NCBI RefSeq assembly: GCF_900112825.1
Contig: NZ_FONE01000008.1
Location: 1 to 64,000 of the forward strand
DNA length: 64,000 bases
Reading direction: 5' to 3'
Source of the DNA: Nitrosomonas sp. Nm166
Lineage (GTDB): Bacteria > Pseudomonadota > Gammaproteobacteria > Burkholderiales > Nitrosomonadaceae
In this document: positions 8,923 to 17,313 of the stretch, in pieces
How the letters are laid out: the number at the start of each line of letters is the position of its first letter
Position numbering within the stretch: the first letter of the stretch is position 1
Translations under genes and position numbers: made by a program
The notes under the pieces: model-generated
Told to the model about the DNA's origin: nothing
Databases searched by the model: none
Seen by the model: only the letters and a program-made list of their open reading frames with translations

Positions 8923-10785
8923 TTACACAATGTCCCAACGCACCATCATGGCGTGGTCTTCGTGAATTAAATTGTGGCAATGCATGACATATTTCCCATG
9001 AAAATCGCGAAAGCGAATAAATAATCGTATGCTTTCATTGGGCCCCAGTACGAATATATCCTTGCGGCCTTTCTCGTGCGCGCGAACGGGCACTTCAACT
9101 CCACTCTTGAATCTTTTGAGGATAATGCCCTCTTCAAAGTGAATGTGCACAGGATGGCTCCAGCCGCCAGATGGATTGTGCAGTTCCCATATTTCTGAGC
9201 TGCCTATCGCGATGTGAGCGCGTACGGAGTTGACATTCATAAACCGATCATTAATGGACCACATGCCATTCTTGCGTGCAAATGTCCACTTTCTTACCGG
9301 TGCTGCCGCGATTTCAGCCGTAGTGGGTCTGCGCAGCGAGCGTAAAGTGCTCGGCACTTGGCTGACATCCGGCTCAAGAGGATCGCGATCAACAATGAAT
9401 TTAAGCACGCGTGTACCCGGTGACCGAACACCTTCTGGTCCACGTGTTTCGATTTGATGTAACCGGTTGACGAGATAAAGCTCTGTTCCCAACGGATATT
9501 GAGAGAAATCAACGACGATATCAGCGCGCTCAGCCACGGCCAATCTAATTCTCGTCTGATTGAGCAGCGGTCTGCGCAGGAGATTGCCATCATTGGCGAT
9601 ATATGTGAATGGCTGTGAGCTATTTGCGGCGTTCATTAGGTGAAACTGATAAAACCGGGAAGGTCCTGCATTTAGCAAGCGCAATCGATACTTGCGGCGA
9701 GCAACCCGCAGCACCGGTTCAATTTTTCCATTGACAACGATCTTGTCACCCAGGGTGCCCTCTGAATCAAGCTGATCGAATATATGAATGCCGCCTGCAT
9801 CGAAGCGTTTATCTTGAAATAGCAGCGGATAATCATATGGATGGCTAGGCAACCTCAGGGCGGCCGGGTTGGGATCATGCTCATCACCAGAATCGATGTT
9901 GTCGAACAGCAGGTAAAAAGCTGCCATGCCGCGGCTTGCATTCGCTGAGGTGAAATCCAGAGTATGATCGTGATACCACAGCGTACCGAGCGCTTCACGC
10001 TTATCTCCACCAACAGGGTTACCTGGACCTTTTGGAAACTCGTCATATCCGGCGTAGACATTGGGATAGAATTGATCCTTGAACATGCCGGGTGAGGCGA
10101 GTGTCGGCCCGGATTTGACCGGGCTGAAATAATCACCCGGAAAACCGTCACTCTCAGAAGGCGTATGCAGGTTATGCAAGTGCACGCTGATTTCGGGCGA
10201 GCCGAAGCCGGTATGATTTTGTGGCAATTCATTATGCAAACGTAAGATAACTGGCCGCCCATAGCGTGCGAAGATCGTAGGATTGGGGTGATGATCGTCG
10301 TTTTCAGTATGACCTATGTAGTTCCAGGTAAGCTGAGGCGGATAATCCGGATGGAATACGTGATCGGTAATTGCTTTAGCCTTCAATTCATAGGTATCTG
10401 CCTGATCCGGCTGTAGAACTGGATTACCAAAGAATTCATCCCAACGCTGGTGTTTGGCGCGTCCGCATTCGCCTTGAGCGGTATTTGCTTCACCTTGAGG
10501 TATAAGCAAGGAGTCTGCCAAGAGATCTGTCTGTTTCAGAGGTTCAATCGCCTCAGGCAATTCTTCCAGCCAAGGTGTAGTTGGTGGGCTTGGTGGCAAT
10601 ATTGGATCATCAGTAACTTGAGCGTTGCTTTTGCGCGAAGTAAGAATGGCTGGTGCGGCCAGAATCGCGGCACCAGTCGTTTTAAAAAAAGCGCGTCTTG
10701 ATTCGCTGGGTGGAGAATCAGGCGTATTATCCTGTAGAGCGTCAAGAGTGCTGCTTTGCGTAAAATTATCTTCCGTGTGGTTCAT
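8923..10785 (-). CDS. Tat-exported three-domain multicopper oxidase (second copy)
   Basis: A 620-residue paralogue of the downstream oxidase, closely similar over most of its length. The Tat signal SRRAFFKTTGAAILAAPAIL has its arginines at 30-31. The copper clusters are HLHNLH, WYHDH, HPVHIHFEEG and HCHNLIHEDHAMM (602-614), all intact. It is first in the operon, with AAGGAG before its ATG, and is followed after 12 bases by the SCO gene. Long segments shared with the first copy, for example around FDQLDSEGTLGDKIVVNGK, indicate a tandem duplication with the chaperone gene between. The upstream leader is about 150 bases and holds one arm of the shared 40-bp inverted element, suggesting co-regulation with the divergent peroxidase. 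Confidence 0.93.
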   Translation of the reverse strand: MNHTEDNFTQSSTLDALQDNTPDSPPSESRRAFFKTTGAAILAAPAILTSRKSNAQVTDDPILPPSPPTTPWLEELPEAIEPLKQTDLLADSLLIPQGEANTAQGECGRAKHQRWDEFFGNPVLQPDQADTYELKAKAITDHVFHPDYPPQLTWNYIGHTENDDHHPNPTIFARYGRPVILRLHNELPQNHTGFGSPEISVHLHNLHTPSESDGFPGDYFSPVKSGPTLASPGMFKDQFYPNVYAGYDEFPKGPGNPVGGDKREALGTLWYHDHTLDFTSANASRGMAAFYLLFDNIDSGDEHDPNPAALRLPSHPYDYPLLFQDKRFDAGGIHIFDQLDSEGTLGDKIVVNGKIEPVLRVARRKYRLRLLNAGPSRFYQFHLMNAANSSQPFTYIANDGNLLRRPLLNQTRIRLAVAERADIVVDFSQYPLGTELYLVNRLHQIETRGPEGVRSPGTRVLKFIVDRDPLEPDVSQVPSTLRSLRRPTTAEIAAAPVRKWTFARKNGMWSINDRFMNVNSVRAHIAIGSSEIWELHNPSGGWSHPVHIHFEEGIILKRFKSGVEVPVRAHEKGRKDIFVLGPNESIRLFIRFRDFHGKYVMHCHNLIHEDHAMMVRWDIV

Positions 10786-10933
10786 GAAACTCTCCTTACA
10801 CTTTTAAAAGTTGGTCGCCGGTCTAGGCGACGTTACTCGATCCGCTCGTTTGATTTAAGGGGGTTCTTCATTGCTCTGGTAGATGCAATCACCCATGTAT
10901 ATGAGCATGCTAGGACTGTCAGATTATTAAAAG

Positions 10934-10973
10934 AATAAGCAAGAGTCTTATTTTTATCTAAGTATTTACTTAG
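10934..10973 (-). promoter_or_regulatory. Copy A of the outward-facing 40-bp palindrome element
   Basis: Ends in the palindrome CTAAGTATTTACTTAG (10958-10973). The whole 40 bases match the inverse of 11233-11272 at 36 of 40 positions. Read toward the oxidase operon it is a 16-bp palindrome, then an AT-rich tract, then TTGCTTATT. It is likely an operator/promoter for the copper oxidase operon. Confidence 0.55.
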
Positions 10974-10982
10974 TAGTGTATT

Positions 10983-11001
10983 GATTCTGATTCTCATCAA
11001 T
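10983..11001. promoter_or_regulatory. Candidate Fur-type box
   Basis: GATTCTGATTCTCATCAAT matches the 19-bp Fur consensus at 12 positions and keeps the hexamer pattern GATnnT GATnnT C. It overlaps a perfect small inverted repeat CTCATCA-A-TGATGAG (10993-11007). Haem peroxidase expression under iron control would make sense, but the match is moderate. Confidence 0.35.
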
Positions 11002-11232
11002 GATGAGTTTGTTTAAGTTAATTTATATTCAATAAGTTATTTTTGCTGGTGAGAGAAAAATGCACTAAATCGCGCATTAGAAGTATGCCAGTTCGCTCAA
11101 TAAAAAGAGGAATGTTGCCTTGGTTTTTTGTACTTCTAATTTTCTATGGCGATTTTCAATAAAGGCAGTGTATCCCTAAAGTTCATATTTATTGGCACCC
11201 TCTTTGGGGCAGCACACAGTGGGACTAAACAT

Positions 11233-11272
11233 CTAAGTAAATACTTAGATAAAAACAAGCATTTTGCTTATT
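11233..11272 (+). promoter_or_regulatory. Copy B of the outward-facing 40-bp palindrome element
   Basis: Contains CTAAGTAAATACTTAG, extended to a 20-bp palindrome with AT flanks (11231-11250), then ATAAAAACAAGC and TTGCTTATT. It is the inverse of copy A and reads toward the RTX peroxidase, about 195 bases before its start codon. Probably the matching operator/promoter. Confidence 0.55.
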
Positions 11273-11467
11273 TCCTTATTAGATGAGTATGAGTAACCAT
11301 AGCATGCCTGCCGAGGCGTGTATGGCTCTGTGGCTCTGTATGAATTTTATTAATAAGTTACTGAAAATAAATAATAATTATCGATTCAGGAATATAATTA
11401 AATCATTACTGCTGCGGTTGATCGATAAAAAGCATTTTAAAATTAAAAATTGCGAGGGGAAAATAAA

Positions 11468-14400
11468 ATGGCAAATCTCAGTAGGAGCGATCTTGATTTT
11501 TTAATTCAGCAAGTTGTTATTGCTGAACAAGACTCTGTAGCTCAAAAGAATGGAAATTTTACTGCACTACCGGGACTGGTGGGCAGTGCACTGTTGCCGG
11601 ATGGTTTGCGTAACGTTGACGGTTCATACAACAACCTGTTACCAGGTCACCGATTTTTTGGCGCTGCAGATCAAGTTTTTCCGCGCCTTTTAAAGCCGGT
11701 ATTTCGTGATGCAGATCGGGTCGTGTTCGACGTGGATGGACCGAGCGGTCAATCAGTAGGTGACCCTACATCTTATGCGCAGACAAGTGGTGCTGTATTT
11801 GATTCGCAGCCCCGCACCATCAGCAACTTAATTGTTGATCAGACTGACAACAATCCTGCTGCCATTGCCGCAGCGGCACAAACTGACGGATCGGTTGCAG
11901 ATGTTGACGGAAAAGGTACTTTCTTTATTCCAAATGTTACTCCTGATGCAGGTTTGTCTGCGCCGTATAACGCGTGGTTTACATTTTTTGGTCAGTTCTT
12001 TGACCACGGTCTGGATCTGGTAAACAAGGGCGGCAGTGGAACGATATTTGTACCATTGAAACCCGATGATCCACTGGTTACCCATGGTCCCAATGGTATT
12101 GCCGGTGATGGTGATGAAGTGCAATCACAGAATGCCTTTATGCCCCTGACCCGAGCAACTAATCTGCCTGGTCCAAACGGTATCTTGGGTGATTCCGATG
12201 ACATTCATGAGCATGTCAACCAGACGACCCCTTTTGTCGATCAAAACCAGACTTATACATCGCATCCTTCGCATCAGGTTTTTCTGCGCGAATATGCACT
12301 CAATGGAGCCGGTGACCCGGTTTCGACGGGCAGGCTGCTTGATGGTTCTGGTGGTCGTGGCGGGCTTGCCACCTGGTCTGACATCAAGCTGCAGGCAAAA
12401 AATTTGCTGGGTATCAATTTGACTGATGCCGATGTAACCAATCTGCCGCAGATCAAGACGGATAGCTATGGCAAATTTACCCCGGGGCCTAATGGCTTTC
12501 CGCAGCTTGTGCTGAATGGAGGTGGCACTCTCGAAGGTAATCCTGCGGCTCCGGTTAATATTCCTGGCAATGTGGTTCGCACGGGTCACGCTTTTCTGGA
12601 TGACATCGCGCATGCGGCAGTACCACGCAATCTGAACGGAACTATGAAACAGCCTGATTCCGATAGCGGAGTTGGGCTTTCAGAATCAATCGCTTATGAC
12701 GATGAATTACTCGACAGACACTTTGCCACTGGGGATGGTCGTGGCAACGAAAACATCGGCTTGACCACAGTGCATACCGTTTTCCACGCCGAGCACAATC
12801 GTACTGTCGATTTTATCAAAGACTTGGTTGACAGCAGTAGTGACAATGCATTCAAAGCGCAATGGCATTTATCGGGTGGTGCGTGGGATGGTGAACGCCT
12901 GTTTCAGGCAGCGCGCTTTGCTACTGAAATGCAATACCAGCATCTGGTATTTGAAGAATTCGCGCGCAAGGTACAACCCAATGTGGACGTTTTTGTTGGC
13001 TATAACAGCACGATTAATCCGGCCATCATGGCCGAATTTGCCCATGTGGTTTATCGTTTTGGCCACTCGCTGTTAACCGAAACGGTAGCAAGAACGGATA
13101 TGAACCCAGCGACGGGTAAACTTACTCCCAATGACGTTAGCTTGATTCAGGCATTTCTGAATCCAGTTGAATTTGGTGCTGGTTACGCTAATAACCTTGA
13201 GGCCGCTGCGGCTGTGGTACGGGGCACCACCAAACAAGTCGGCAATGAACTCGACGAGTTTGTGACCGATGCTTTGCGTAATAATCTTCTTGGATTGCCG
13301 CTCGATCTGCCCACGATCAACTTGACCCGTGGCCGCGATACCGGTATTCCGCCGCTTAACGAAGCACGCCGCATGTTTTATGAAGATACCGGGCAGCACG
13401 CTTCTTTGCAGCCGTATGAGAGTTGGGCTGATTTCGGACAGAATCTTAGGCATCCCGAGTCGTTAACCAATTTTATCGCCGCCTACGGCACACACCCCAG
13501 CATTACTAGTGAAACTACGTTTGCTGGCAAGCGTGCTGCAGCGCAGGCTCTCGTAGATCAGGCAGAAAATGACAATAATAGTAATGGTGCAGTTGATTTC
13601 ATTAACAGTACCGGCGGTGTTACAGCTGGATCATCAGGATTGAATGCTGTTGATTTCTGGATTGGTGGTCTGGCTGAGAAGCAAGCGCCATTTGGCGGAT
13701 TATTGGGTTCTACTTTTAATTTTGTTTTCGAAACCCAGATGGAAAAACTGCAAGATGGTGACCGCTTCTATTATCTGGCGCGTACAGCTGGCCTGGATTT
13801 CCTCACACAATTGGAAGAGAATTCGTTTGCCGAAATGGTGATGCTGAATCTTCCAGGTGTGAAGCATCTGCCTTTCGACATTTTCTCAACACCGGCTTAT
13901 ATTTTTGAAGTGGGAAACCTGGGTGATAGTGGTCCGATTAAGGACGACCCGGATACGCTGGACGTTAATGAAGCGACGCTGAGAAATCACTTGGGAAAAC
14001 TCGCTCTGGTTCGCGATACGACGTTGGGCCCGAATACCATTCGCTATACGGGGGACCAGCATGTGGTGATGGGCGGCACTAACGATGTGAACAGGATACG
14101 TGCCAGCGAGGGGGACGATACCATTTGGGGTGATGGCGGCAATGACCGTCTGGAAGGCGGCGCCGGCAATGATTCGATCAATGGTGGTGACGGCAACGAC
14201 ATCATTACTGATTCCTTTGGTGATGACAACGTTAAAGGAGGTGAGGGTCACGATGTCATCAACGGTGGCCCAGGTGTTAATCTGCTTCTGGGCGGTGGGG
14301 GAAGCGATTTCATTGTGACTGGTTCTGATATCTCTGAGGTTTTCGGCGGTCCGGGGAATGATTTTATCTTTGGCAACACGCCGAACGAAGTCATGATGGG

Positions 14401-16432
14401 CAATGAAGGTGATGACTGGATTGAAACCGGAACCGCTGATGGTGCGCCGGGCGACAACTTTGATCCTTTTAATCGCGATCCAATTCGTGGTAATGACGTT
14501 TTCCTCGGCAATGGCGGGATCGATGAATTTCTTGGTGAGGGTGGTGATGACCTCATGAACGGTAAGGCTGGCTTTGACAAAAATGATGGAAGTAGCGGTT
14601 TTGACTGGGTCTTCAACAAGGGTAGCATTGTTGCTGCCAATGTTGATTTAGCAAAGCCTATTCCTCAAGATGACAGAGTTCCTCCCGATCTTCTCGACCG
14701 TTATGACTTTGTTGAGGCTGCATCGGGATGGAATCTTGATGATGTCGTGCGGGGCGACAGCCGTACCAACCTCGAACTGGAATTTGTCGATCCGCTTACG
14801 GGGCAGAACAATGCGCTGGATAACGTTAATAATCCGGCCAGTGGTGGTCATAGCGCTGCCGACAGGATTGCGCTGATCGACGGGCTGAGTACCTTACTGG
14901 GCGGAGCAACCACATTCAGTGCGGGTAACATTTTGCTAGGCGGTGCCGGCAGCGATCTCATTGAGGGCCGTGGTGGCGATGACATTATCGACGGTGATGC
15001 CTGGCTTAACGTACGAATTAGTGTTCGGGATGCCAATGATAGCAGTATTGAAATTGCATCCTTTGAGAACATGACTGGCTCATTAAGAACTGCAATGCAG
15101 TCAGGAACTTATCGACCAGATCAACTGAGAATTGTTCGTGAGATTGTGACTGCCCCTGCTGGCAACGATATCGATACGGCTGTGTTCCGGGATGTTTATG
15201 CCAATTATGTCGTGACTTTCGGTTCCGATGGCACAATCTTTGTTGATCATGTCAATCCAGGCAATGGAGGAGGAGGCATTGACGATGGTTCCGACACAGT
15301 TCGCAATGTAGAACGGTTACAGTTTGCTGATAGAACCCTTATTGTTGGTGGCGGTAATACGGTAGGTACACCTGGTGACGATAATTTAGTCGGTACAGAC
15401 GGCGATGACGAACTGAGCGGTTTTGCAGGCAATGACAAGCTGGATGGCTTGGGTGGTGTGGATACGCTGATTGGTGGTCCAGATAACGACACTTATGTGG
15501 TTGACACCACTACAGATATCCTTACCGAACTTGCCGGCGAAGGGATTGATACTGTCGAAAGCTCCGTGACATTCAAGTTGGGCAGCACTTCCAATCTTGA
15601 GAATCTGACGCTCACGGGTACGGCTGCTATTAATGGTACGGGTAATGCTGCAGATAACATCCTGATTGGTAATAGTAACAATAATGTACTGACCAGTAAT
15701 GCTGGCAACGACACACTGATGGGGGGTGACGGTAACGATAAGCTGTCTGGTGGCGCTGGCAACGATACACTGACAGGCGGTAACGGCAATGATAGGCTGG
15801 TAGGTGGTACTGGAGATGATAGTATGGATGGCGGAGCGGACAATGACAGCTATGTGATTGACAGCGCCACTGACACGATTACCGAGTTGCCTGGCGGAGG
15901 TACTGACACAGTCGAAAGTTCAATATCATTCATGCTTGATGCTACTTCCAATCTTGAAAATCTTAAGCTCACAGGTACGGCTCTAATCGATGGCACTGGC
16001 AATGATGAAAATAACGTTCTGACTGGTAATGGTAAAAACAATGTACTATCGGGCGGTGGTGGCGATGATGATTTGTTAGGTAAATCCGGTGCTGATACTT
16101 TAACGGGTGGCGCCGGAGCGGATGATTTTATTTATACCTTGACTAATCATTCCACCCCCGGCGCAACTGGCCGGGATACCATCACAGACTTTACGAGTGG
16201 AATTGATCACATCGATCTCAGTGCAATTGATGCTGATACAGGTGTAGCAGGTGATCAAGCTTTTACCTTTATTGGAGAAGCTGTCTTTAGTGCTGCCGGA
16301 CAAGTACGCTATGTGAGCGCGACAGGGGTATTGCAAGCGAATGTGGGTGGGGCCAATGGTAATGCGGCCGACTTCCAGATTAATCTGACAGGCGCACCCG
16401 CATTCGATGCTGTGACAGATTTGATTGTGTAA
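11468..16432 (+). CDS. Secreted haem peroxidase (animal type) with RTX calcium-binding repeats
   Basis: A 1654-residue extracellular protein. The N-terminal two thirds is a peroxidase-cyclooxygenase superfamily domain: FTFFGQFFDHGLDL carries the distal His180 and the haem-linking Asp179, YRFGHSLL carries proximal His533, and NLTRGRDTGIPPLNEAR is the family signature. From about residue 885 onward there are GGxGxDxxx nonapeptide calcium repeats (GGNDRLEGGAGNDSINGG and others) in two blocks. The end, RDTITDFTSGIDHIDLSAID and following, is a serralysin-type C-terminal domain that carries the type I secretion signal. No N-terminal signal peptide is present, as expected. ATG 11468 has GAGGGG upstream and is preferred to a TTG at 11450. 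Bacterial relatives include the Mn(II)-oxidising peroxidase MopA. No type I exporter genes lie in the window. Confidence 0.93.
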   Translation: MANLSRSDLDFLIQQVVIAEQDSVAQKNGNFTALPGLVGSALLPDGLRNVDGSYNNLLPGHRFFGAADQVFPRLLKPVFRDADRVVFDVDGPSGQSVGDPTSYAQTSGAVFDSQPRTISNLIVDQTDNNPAAIAAAAQTDGSVADVDGKGTFFIPNVTPDAGLSAPYNAWFTFFGQFFDHGLDLVNKGGSGTIFVPLKPDDPLVTHGPNGIAGDGDEVQSQNAFMPLTRATNLPGPNGILGDSDDIHEHVNQTTPFVDQNQTYTSHPSHQVFLREYALNGAGDPVSTGRLLDGSGGRGGLATWSDIKLQAKNLLGINLTDADVTNLPQIKTDSYGKFTPGPNGFPQLVLNGGGTLEGNPAAPVNIPGNVVRTGHAFLDDIAHAAVPRNLNGTMKQPDSDSGVGLSESIAYDDELLDRHFATGDGRGNENIGLTTVHTVFHAEHNRTVDFIKDLVDSSSDNAFKAQWHLSGGAWDGERLFQAARFATEMQYQHLVFEEFARKVQPNVDVFVGYNSTINPAIMAEFAHVVYRFGHSLLTETVARTDMNPATGKLTPNDVSLIQAFLNPVEFGAGYANNLEAAAAVVRGTTKQVGNELDEFVTDALRNNLLGLPLDLPTINLTRGRDTGIPPLNEARRMFYEDTGQHASLQPYESWADFGQNLRHPESLTNFIAAYGTHPSITSETTFAGKRAAAQALVDQAENDNNSNGAVDFINSTGGVTAGSSGLNAVDFWIGGLAEKQAPFGGLLGSTFNFVFETQMEKLQDGDRFYYLARTAGLDFLTQLEENSFAEMVMLNLPGVKHLPFDIFSTPAYIFEVGNLGDSGPIKDDPDTLDVNEATLRNHLGKLALVRDTTLGPNTIRYTGDQHVVMGGTNDVNRIRASEGDDTIWGDGGNDRLEGGAGNDSINGGDGNDIITDSFGDDNVKGGEGHDVINGGPGVNLLLGGGGSDFIVTGSDISEVFGGPGNDFIFGNTPNEVMMGNEGDDWIETGTADGAPGDNFDPFNRDPIRGNDVFLGNGGIDEFLGEGGDDLMNGKAGFDKNDGSSGFDWVFNKGSIVAANVDLAKPIPQDDRVPPDLLDRYDFVEAASGWNLDDVVRGDSRTNLELEFVDPLTGQNNALDNVNNPASGGHSAADRIALIDGLSTLLGGATTFSAGNILLGGAGSDLIEGRGGDDIIDGDAWLNVRISVRDANDSSIEIASFENMTGSLRTAMQSGTYRPDQLRIVREIVTAPAGNDIDTAVFRDVYANYVVTFGSDGTIFVDHVNPGNGGGGIDDGSDTVRNVERLQFADRTLIVGGGNTVGTPGDDNLVGTDGDDELSGFAGNDKLDGLGGVDTLIGGPDNDTYVVDTTTDILTELAGEGIDTVESSVTFKLGSTSNLENLTLTGTAAINGTGNAADNILIGNSNNNVLTSNAGNDTLMGGDGNDKLSGGAGNDTLTGGNGNDRLVGGTGDDSMDGGADNDSYVIDSATDTITELPGGGTDTVESSISFMLDATSNLENLKLTGTALIDGTGNDENNVLTGNGKNNVLSGGGGDDDLLGKSGADTLTGGAGADDFIYTLTNHSTPGATGRDTITDFTSGIDHIDLSAIDADTGVAGDQAFTFIGEAVFSAAGQVRYVSATGVLQANVGGANGNAADFQINLTGAPAFDAVTDLIV
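15485..16083 (+). repeat. Tandem duplicated RTX module inside the peroxidase gene
   Basis: Two copies of an about 80-codon module start at 15485 and 15842, 119 codons apart. Each runs ND(T/S)YV(V/I)D, then TDTVESS or similar, SNLENL(T/K)LTGTA, NGTGN/DGTGN and ends in nonapeptide calcium repeats. The divergence between copies shows an old duplication that lengthened the calcium-binding region. Confidence 0.75.
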
Positions 16433-16443
16433 TTCGATGGCGG

Positions 16444-16484
16444 GAAAGAGTGCAGGCTTTTATTTAAACTGCACTCTTTCTTTT
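16444..16484 (+). terminator. Intrinsic terminator of the RTX peroxidase gene
   Basis: Perfect 12-bp stem GAAAGAGTGCAG / CTGCACTCTTTC with a 13-base loop, followed by TTTT, starting 12 bases after the stop codon. Confidence 0.85.
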
Positions 16485-16519
16485 AAGAGTATGCTTTAAG
16501 TAATTGATATTCTTTATTC

Positions 16520-16675
16520 TTAGGGAAACGCTGATTAATTGACTGCACGGGCGAATCGCTTCGTTGCGCGGTACTCGCTTCCTCGTCTATCTGATTTGAT
16601 TGATATGTCTCGGTTGCTGCGTTCCGTGCGCCTCGCGCTTCATCACGTTCGCCGGATAAATCAGCGTTTCCTTAG
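16520..16675 (-). mobile_element. MITE-like element, copy 1
   Basis: A 148-bp body begins GGAAACGCTGATTAATT and ends AAATCAGCGTTTCC, forming terminal inverted repeats, and is flanked by TTAG on both sides. The interior is GC-richer than its surroundings and encodes nothing. A near-identical copy lies in the opposite orientation at 48691-48841; this copy has one extra 5-bp AATCA-type unit and a few substitutions. The TTAG duplication fits the YTAR target preference of IS5-group transposases. The right-hand TTAG supplies the stop codon of the neighbouring response regulator. Confidence 0.85.
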
Positions 16676-17313
16676 ATAATATTATGATTAATAGCTAAAC
16701 GGATGAGTTGAGTGGTGTTCTGTATGTTCAATTTTCGCATTAAATTAAGATAATGAACGCTGACAGTTTTGGGACTGATAGAAATTTTGTCTGCAACTTC
16801 GTTATTTGAGTTCCCCTCGACTATCAATTTGACTATTTGAAATTCTCGTTTGGTCAGTAAATCGAAAGGATTCTCATAATTATCTTTCCGAGTTGCATGC
16901 ATGGCCAGTATAGTAGCCAATTCCGATTCAATATAAATTTTTCCTGAACTTACTTGACGTACTGCATGAATCATTTCTCCGATTCCGCTTTGCTTACTGA
17001 TAAATCCCCTTGCGCCTGCTTTTAATGCGTGGTGAACCATCGTTATAGTATTCAGCATGCTAAAAATCAGAATACGTGCGGTAGGATCATGGCTCATGAG
17101 ACGGTGGATGGTTTCAAATCCACAAATGCCTGGCATATTGAGATCAAGAATGGTGATATCAGGCTGGTGCACTTGCCATAATTGGTAACCTGCTTCACCG
17201 TCCTCAGCTTCCGCCACTACATTCATATCAGGTGTGCTTTCCAGCAAGCGGCGATAACCCGTGCGTACTACCGGGTGATCATCAATTAATAAAATAGTAA
17301 TGGGTTCTGTCAT
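16672..17313 (-). CDS. NarL/FixJ-type response regulator
   Basis: A 213-residue two-domain regulator. The receiver has LLIDDHPVVRTGYRRLLES with acidic residues Asp11-Asp12 and phospho-acceptor Asp57 in ITILDLNMPG; the conserved Lys is in FISKQSG. The LuxR-type helix-turn-helix lies around LTKREFQIVKLIVEG to SISPKTVSVHYLNLMRKL. Its ATG overlaps the stop of the upstream kinase gene by four bases (ATGA), so the two are translationally coupled. The C-terminus ends NHNII, whereas the paralogue at 24077-24721 ends NHNVIQA; the stop codon here is made by the target duplication of the adjoining MITE, so the end has probably been trimmed by a couple of residues. Confidence 0.92.
   Translation of the reverse strand: MTEPITILLIDDHPVVRTGYRRLLESTPDMNVVAEAEDGEAGYQLWQVHQPDITILDLNMPGICGFETIHRLMSHDPTARILIFSMLNTITMVHHALKAGARGFISKQSGIGEMIHAVRQVSSGKIYIESELATILAMHATRKDNYENPFDLLTKREFQIVKLIVEGNSNNEVADKISISPKTVSVHYLNLMRKLNIQNTTQLIRLAINHNII

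Larger units (their letters stand above)
10786..11467. other. Divergent intergenic control region (682 bp)
   Basis: AT-rich region between the multicopper oxidase operon and the RTX peroxidase. It contains two outward-pointing copies of a 40-bp element, a candidate Fur-type site and long untranslated leaders. A 73-codon frame from 11283 overlaps the peroxidase start in another frame and has no ribosome site, so I see no gene here. Confidence 0.7.

Noticed and set aside
11283-11504. 73-codon ORF in the peroxidase leader
   Set aside because: No ribosome site; overlaps the peroxidase start in another frame and looks like AT-rich translation noise.
15247-16041. Proline/serine-rich minus-strand ORFs under the RTX region
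   Set aside because: They are the complement of GGxGxD repeats (SLPxPP patterns) without independent coding signals.
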